From Neostapfia colusana (Eukaryota; Streptophyta; Magnoliopsida; Poales; Poaceae), in the NCBI GenBank assembly GCA_030760725.1, contig JASWHV010000009.1, forward strand, positions 94,228,780 through 94,292,779: a DNA stretch of 64,000 bases, in the 5' to 3' direction. The translations under genes were made by a program, and so were the position numbers. Positions within the stretch are counted from its first letter, which is position 1, and each line of letters begins with the position of its first letter. The notes beneath the pieces are model-generated. The model worked only from the letters and a program-made list of their open reading frames with translations. It searched no databases and was not told the DNA's origin. Below, in pieces: positions 57,885-64,000 of this stretch.

Positions 57885-59090
57885 ATGACTCGTACTCATG
57901 CCAACCCGGATGTTGGGGGTTCCAGTCAGGGGGGAGAGACCTCCCAACAGCCTCCTGAGGACTCCTCAGGACAGCAACAGCAGCAAAAGCAACAACCGCC
58001 ACCGCCAATGGTTACCTTGGCTGACATTGTGGCAGCGATGGCGGGCTCTCATCATCAGCATACGGAGTTGCTGCAGACCCTAATTGCAAATACGTCTCGA
58101 CCAGAGAGGCGTCAAGATCGTTAGGAGCGTCAACAGAGCTCCTACTCCGACTTTCTAGCTACTCATCCTTCGGTATTCTCAAGGGCGGATGAACTCCTCG
58201 ACGCGGACAATTGGCTCCGCACGATGGAGATGAAGTTCGGGCTGCTCCAAGTGAGTGAGCAGTGCAAAACTCAGTTCGCGGTCCAACAGCTCCAAAGATC
58301 CACGAGCGCGTGGTGGGCGAATTACTGCCCTTCGCAGCCCACCGACTGAGTTATGACCTGGACGGAATTCCGGACGGCCTTCAGGGCCTAGCACATACCG
58401 CCGGTTCTAATGACGAGGAAGACGCAGGAGTTCTTACGCCTGCAACAAGGGAGCCGAAACACGCTGGAATATTCCAGGGCGTTCAATGATCTTGCGCTCT
58501 ACGCGTTGTATCACGCTGGTACCAACGAGAAGCGGTGGGATCACTTCTACCAGGGGATTAACCCGCTCCTGAAAGACAAGTTGGTGATGTTCAATCGCGG
58601 CAGCCTCAACGATATAATTGATGCTGTGATTGTTCAAGAGGACTCCGGCAAGGAGTTAGCGGCGGTGGAAAGGAAGCGAAGTGCGCCGCAAAGCAGAGGA
58701 GAAGGAGGTGGTCCTTCTGAAAAATAATGGATGGTGAATCGCCCACCATCAGGTCCATGCTGGCAGCCACCACAGAGGTTGATGCCATTCCGCAGTCGGC
58801 CATATTCTCCACCGGCATTCAGGCTGGCACTGCCAGTTCCACCTCCGCAGCAACAACAGCAGCGGGCGATGCTGCGTCCGTATGCACCTCAGCAGTGCAT
58901 GCCGGGCTTTCGTCCCCCGAGCACCGGCCAAGCAGCAGCCACATGCTACAAATATGGTCATCCAGGACACTTCGCCAGCAGTTTTCCGGAGAGGCAAGGC
59001 GGCGGAGTTGCACCGCAACTTCCGGGGAGGAATCAGCCCCGGAACCCTACTAATGCGCGGTGGGCAAACCCTAGGCCCGGCACCGTCCAC
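57885..59090 (+). pseudogene. gag: E gag
   Basis: MTRTHANPDVGGSS start, shorter and interrupted Gln run (QQQQQKQQ), gag core (LLDADNWLRTMEMKFGLLQV ... TSAWWANYC ... LRLQQGSRNTLEYSRAFNDL). The zinc knuckle at 58944-58985 is degenerate, CYKYGHPGHFASSF, with two of three Cys lost. Stops: TAG near 58122 (DR-stop-ER), TGA and TAG near 58346-58390 (PTD-stop-VMT and FRA-stop-HI, sense in D), and TAA before MVNRPPSG near 58725. All are in one frame, so these are substitutions rather than shifts. Confidence 0.88.
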
Positions 59091-60990
59091 CAACTTGCCA
59101 TAGAGGACATGCCAGAGGGTGAGCCAATACTTGCGGATATGTTCCAACTCCACCAGCATCCTGCCATCGTATTGTTTGATTCAGGCGCCATGCACAATTT
59201 TATTAGCCAAGCATTCATTGCTAAACACAGCTTGCAAATACTACCCACCGATAGTCCATATTTGATTTGTTTACCCGGTGGGAAGATTTCAGCAAGCGTA
59301 ATGGTTTCCAAAGCACCATTATGCTTAGCAGGTAGAGTGTACCCTACGTTTCTCATAGTTCTAGAGGGACAGAAGGTCGATGTCATCTTAGGGATGTCGT
59401 GGTTAACCCGCCACGGCGCTGTTTTAGACACTGTCCTTCAAATTGTGCACTTGAACTCAGAAGTGCACGGATCTCACTCCTTATTTCTGGACAGTCCAGA
59501 AATAAAACTTCCAATTTTTTATCAATCCACAACCATCAGATTGGAAGATATTCCAGTGGTCCGTGAGTTACCTGACGTGTTCCCGGATGATTTACCAGGG
59601 ATGCCGCCCGACAGAGACGTGGAGTTCAAGATTGAACTTGCCCCGGGAACCATGCCAATATCCCGAAGGCCGTACAAGATGGCGCCCAAGGAGTTGGCTG
59701 AACTGAAGACCCGGCTAACGGACCTGCTGCAGAAGGGTTTTATTAGGCCGAGCTCCTTGCCGTTGGGCTGTTCGGCATTATTTGTGAAGAAGAAGGATGA
59801 GACGTTGCGGCTTTGTGTGGACTATCGTCCACTAAACACCGTAACCATCAAGAACAAGTACCCGTTGCCACGAATCGACATGTTGTTTGATCAGTTGGTC
59901 AAAGCAAAGATCTTTTCCAAGATGGATTTAAGATCCGGGTACCACCAGATTAAAATACGGGCTGAGGATATTCCGAAGACAGCTTTCTCGATGAGGTACA
60001 GACTTTATTAGTACCTGGCCATGTCCTTCGGCCTCACCAACGCTCCAGCTCACTTCATGTATTTGATGAACTCGGTATTCATGCCGGAGCTGGACAAGTT
60101 TGTCGTGGTCTTCATCGATAACATATTGGTATATTCCAAGTCAGAGGAAGAGCACAAGAAACATCTGCGTATAGTCTTGCAACGGCTGCGGGATCACAAG
60201 CTATACGCGAAATTCAGAAAGTGCGAGTTCTGGATATCGCAAGTGCCTTTTCTCAGGCATATTATCTCAGTGAAGGGCATCGCTGTAGACCCGAGTAAAA
60301 TCACACAAGTGCTGAATTGGAAGTCCCCGACAACTGTTCACGAGGTACGGAGTTTCCTCCAACTCGCGGGATATTATCGGAGGTTCATTCCGAACATCTC
60401 GAAGATTGCCAAGCCGATGACTGAGCTGCTGAAGAAGGCTACCAATTATGTTTGGTGTCCAGCATGTGAAGCAACATTCAAGGCTTTAGTCAAGCACCTA
60501 ACATCAGCACCGGTTTTGGCGCAGCCAGACACAACAAAACTGTTCGACGTGTACTGCGATGCATCCGGCATTGGGCTCGGATGTGTGCTGATGCAAGACC
60601 GAAGGGTGGTCGCGTATGGGTCATGGCAGCTAAGAAACCATGAGCAGAATTATCCAAATCACGACTTGGAGCTCGCTGACGTGGTACTTGCACTTAAAAT
60701 GTGGAGGCACTACCTACTCGGTAACCTCGTACATTTATATACCGACCACAAAAGCGTCAAGTACATATTCACTCAAAAGGAGCTGAACATGAGGCAGCGA
60801 AGATGGTTAGAATTGATAAAGGATTACGAAATAGAGATCCATTATCACCCTGGCACGGCAAACGTAGTGGCAGATGCGCTGAGCCGCAAGTCACACATCA
60901 ACAATCTGACCATCACACCGTTGGAAGAGAGCGAACCACCACTGCATGTGATTCCACACGGAGCTCTATACAACTTAGCTTTGATCCCAC
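59091..60990 (+). pseudogene. pol: E protease, RT and RNase H
   Basis: Protease VLFDSGAMHNF (Asp at 59178-59180). RT: KGFIRPSSLPLGC, CVDYRPLNTV, KMDLRSGYHQ, then a TAG at 60009-60011 (RLY-stop-YLAMSFGL, expected GAG), and the catalytic motif FIDN (60111-60122) where FIDD is expected; Asn for the second Asp should abolish polymerisation. RNase H: YCDASGIGLG, HDLELADVV, YTDHKSVKY, DALSRKS. A frameshift near 60985 ends the frame after LALIPPSV. Confidence 0.9.
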
Positions 60991-62394
60991 CATCCGTGAA
61001 GAGATAGCGGATTCTCAGAAACATGACATGGGCATGTCACATTTACAGAGACGTATAGATAGTGGGGAGCTGAAATGTTTTCGGAAGGACGGCAACGGCG
61101 TCCTATGGTTCAAGGACCGGATCATCGTACCCTGTAACCCGGAATTACGGGAGAAAATCTTTGATGAGGCTCACTTGACAAAGTTTTCTATTCACCCCGG
61201 CAGCAACAAAATGTATCAAGAGCTCAGAAGGAAGTTTTGGTGGACACAGATGAAGCGGGAGATCGCAAGTACGTGTCCGAGTGTGATACATGTCGAAGGG
61301 TGAAGGCAGATCATATGTGGAAACCAGGACTGTTACAACCACTGGGCTTTCCTGCCTGGAAATGGGAGGATGTGAGCATGGACTTCATCGTCTGTTTACC
61401 TACCACTTTTCAGAAACATGATTCTGTGTGGGTGATCGTCGACCAGCGCACCAAAGTTTCCCATATCATCCCGGTCAACACCAACTACAACGCCAAGAAG
61501 TATGCTGAACTGTACATCTCACGGATTCTAGGTTTGTACGGCGTACCCCGTACCATCATATCGGATCGGGGCACTTTATTTGTGTCCCGTTTTTGGGAGC
61601 AGCTACATGCTGTGTTGGGGACAAAGCTGATCCGTAGTTCAGCATACCACCCGCAGACGGATGGACAAACTGAACGGGTAAATCAAATTTTGGAAGATAT
61701 GTTACGAGCTTGCCCCATCAACCACGGCAAGAACTGGGATGATCACTAGCCGTTGGCCGAGTTCTCGTACAACAATTGGTATCAAGCCAGCATCAAGATG
61801 GCGCCTTACGAGGCGCTATACAGGAGAAAATGCTGCACACCACTAAATTGGTGTGAGTCTGGCGAAAGGGTTACCTTCGGGATTGATCTTGTCAACAACG
61901 CAGAGGAAAAGGTTCGACTGATTCAAGCGGACCTAAAAGCCGCCCAATCCCGACAGTTCGAAGTCGGGGATCACGTATACCTACGTGTGTCTCCAATGAA
62001 GGGCGTGAACAGATCCGGGGTGAGGGGAAAGTTGGCACCCCGATTCATCGGTCCATTTCAGATTACCGAAAGATGCGAATCGGTAGCATACCAGCTGAAA
62101 TTACCAGAAGCACTTTCCGGTGTGCACGACGTCTTTCACATTTCCCAGCTGAGGAAGTGTCTTAAGTTATTAACTACCATTCAGCTGGAAGATATAGAAG
62201 AACTGAAACCGGATCTCACGTATCGGGAGGAACCGGTTCAGATTATTGATGAAAAGGCCCGAACCACACGCAACCGTACGTTGTGGTTCTACAAAGTTCT
62301 ATAGAGTAATCACTCCGTGAATGAAGCGACATGGGAGAGCAAAGGATTTCTTCGCGCGAATTACCCCAACTTTTTCATGTCGCATATACGGTAA
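60991..62394 (+). pseudogene. pol: E integrase with chromodomain-like tail
   Basis: HHCC domain (EAHLTKFSIHPGSNKMYQ ... CDTCRRVKAD) is split by a frameshift near 61265. The catalytic core keeps MDFIVCLP, SDRGTLF and QTERVNQILEDML (D, D, E). TAG at 61747-61749 (DDH-stop-PLAEF). About 12 codons are missing after AAQSRQ near 61955 (the YAD-type segment seen in B). TAG at 62302-62304 replaces Trp in VLW-SNHS. The chromodomain-like end reaches the TAA at 62392-62394. Confidence 0.9.
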
Positions 62395-62446
62395 TTTCCC
62401 ACCGTCCTCTCTCTCATTTTCACCTTATAATCTCGGGACGAGATTC

Positions 62447-62463
62447 TTTAAAGGGGGGAGGAA
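62447..62463 (+). other. Polypurine tract of E
   Basis: TTTAAAGGGGGGAGGAA directly before TGTAAGGGCC. Equivalent to D's tract on the other strand. Confidence 0.88.
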
Positions 62464-64000
62464 TGTAAGGGCCTAAGTTTTGGACCCATATTCAAAGTGT
62501 TCATCACCACACACACTCTTCATTTGAAGAAACTTGATGAACACATTTGAAGACCAAGTAACCACCATCAACATGCTCATTAGAGAATAAACTCACAAAA
62601 TGCAAAAGTGGCATTTCCCAGATGCATCATCTAGGGGCTGAGCATATGAAAAACTCCAACACCATGCTAGGAAGGCTCATGCCAAAATTCACCCAAAACC
62701 AAAACCTTTTGAGGTCCTTTTGGGTATAACTAGAAAGAGGGTGGTTTGAACTCAAGTTAAAATTCAAACTACTTCCATCCCATGAATTCAAAAGTGGGAT
62801 CCATATTCTTACTCAGCACATTTTTGCGAGCTCACACACCAATTTTCACTCCATTTAGAGTTAATCTTGACATGAGCTAAGTTTAGTAAATTCCAACTTT
62901 ATTTGAATTTCAAACTGCAGATGTGCTGAAATTTAGTCAAACACAAACCAATTTGAATTCTATCCCATTCAAATGGCCCAGGGGTAGATAATTCAAATGC
63001 CTGAGGTTAATTTGGTCTCTACTGTTTAGAGCAGTGGAGAAAAGTTAATTTCAGAGGTTAAAAGGGGGTGGGCCCCACATGTCATAGAGGGGCAGCTCAA
63101 AACTTGCAACTGAAGCAAATTCCTGATCTTTTCTCAAACCCACCGAGAGCTGACGGGCGCCACCGAGGAGCCTGCCGCGCCACCAGCTGCTTGCTCCCAC
63201 GCGCGAGCGCTAGGTCGGTTCTGATCGCCTTCTTAACGTGATCCACGCCCTCTGACCGAAGCAAACCTCGTTTGCTTTCTCCTCCTCGCGTGCGAACACC
63301 GAGCGGAGCTCGCTCCGCTGCCTCGGCCTGCTCGGGAAATCGGCAGAAATCACCGCGCCATCCCTTCCCGAGCTGCTAAACACTACCCTGAGCTCAGTCT
63401 CCACCTCCACGACCGGAAGCCGATGAGCTTCAGCCTCCATCGCCCTTCCATAGTCCGCTCCACCGCGACAAAGCTTCAGCTGACGGTCGGGCGCTTGTGG
63501 ACAGCCCTCCACAGGGGTTTTCACGGCCGAGCGATCACAGCTACCGGGAGGGTGTTACGGTGGTGCTACTCTCCTCCATGTTTTGGAGCAGACCGTGCCA
63601 CATCGACGACGAATTGGAAGATTTGGCTCCGACGATTTCAGCCCAAGCAGCCGGTACGATTTCTGCAAATTCTCCCTTTCTGATTCTCCATAGGTCCTCA
63701 AATCTTGCATGTAGCAGCTGGACTAGCTGGCGATCAAAACTCCTTTAGCATCCATTGCATGAGAACCCATCGGGGCAACATAGTCCAAGCTTTTGCGAGG
63801 GTGTTCTTCGCGGACTCATTCGGTCGCACGGTGAGACCGTATTTACAGCCACTCCAGAGCTAGTTTGAGGTTGTGCCGAGCTTCCTTGTTGTGCCCTGGT
63901 GTTGTAGGGCTAGTCGGTTGAACTTTTGACGGGCTGAGAACCCCGACCGACACTGCCGAAGCTCAACCGAAACTGCCACACATCACCGGCCATCTTTCGG
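62464..64000 (+). repeat. 3' LTR of E, cut by the window edge
   Basis: First 1537 bases of the LTR, matching 51102-52660 with scattered substitutions and small indels. The rest and the right TSD (AGATC predicted) lie beyond the window. Confidence 0.92.

Larger units (their letters stand above)
51102..64000 (+). mobile_element. Ty3/gypsy element E, right end outside window
   Basis: Plus-strand element, more than 12.9 kb: 5' LTR, PBS, leader of 1.5 kb, orf0, gag-pol, PPT, then the first 1.5 kb of the 3' LTR. Same family as D. The first 240 or so bases of its LTRs differ at about ten positions (near 4%), so E is older than B. Coding frames carry many stops, two frameshifts and two deletions. 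Confidence 0.9.

Overview
The window is pericentromeric- or intergenic-type heterochromatin from a flowering plant, most probably a grass (inference). It consists almost entirely of LTR retrotransposons of the Ty3/gypsy superfamily, nested in one another. The evidence is LTRs of 1.5-4.1 kb bounded by TG...CA, primer-binding sites complementary to initiator methionine tRNA (TGGTATCAGAGC), polypurine tracts beside the 3' LTRs, 5-bp target-site duplications (TSDs), and gag-pol reading frames with the order gag, protease, RT, RNase H, integrase, chromodomain-like tail. I found no host gene, rRNA, tRNA or CRISPR array.

Layout, using my own labels. A2 (minus strand) is the outermost element visible; the window holds part of its orf0, its leader and its 5' LTR (21164-23604 and 37385-38257). 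A1 (plus strand, about 1797-21163) lies in A2's orf0. A1 carries two insertions: an LTR of the D/E type at its left (D', 259-1796, itself carrying an LTR end of family B, 1-258), and complete element B (3054-15696, minus strand), which splits A1's gag. B's TSD is GCTCT, and removing B plus one TSD copy restores the host gag frame. Element C (23605-37384, minus strand, TSD CTCGT) sits in A2's LTR. C lacks gag and most of pol, and holds solo LTR F (28288-31812, TSD TTGAC). Element D (38258-51101, minus strand) sits at the far edge of A2's LTR. D's 3' LTR holds an A-type solo LTR (42029-44852, TSD TGATG). D's leader is interrupted by element E (51102 to the window end, plus strand), of the same family in the opposite direction, so D and E form a large inverted repeat.

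Families A, B and D/E each carry an extra reading frame (orf0) between the leader and gag. The three orf0 products share a recognisable sequence module despite very different flanks, and two end in coiled-coil-like, acidic tails. All coding regions here carry nonsense codons or frameshifts; many stops look like C-to-T changes at CG or CHG sites, as expected in methylated DNA. No element in the window looks autonomous now.

Points most worth a second look: the shared orf0 module; an exact 56-bp, 11-copy U3 array with a G-box-like core in A1's LTR, replaced in a sister LTR by an unrelated 20-bp array; the C LTR pair, which has matching TSDs but a non-homologous core of about 0.5 kb; and the D/E inverted repeat as a possible hairpin-RNA source.
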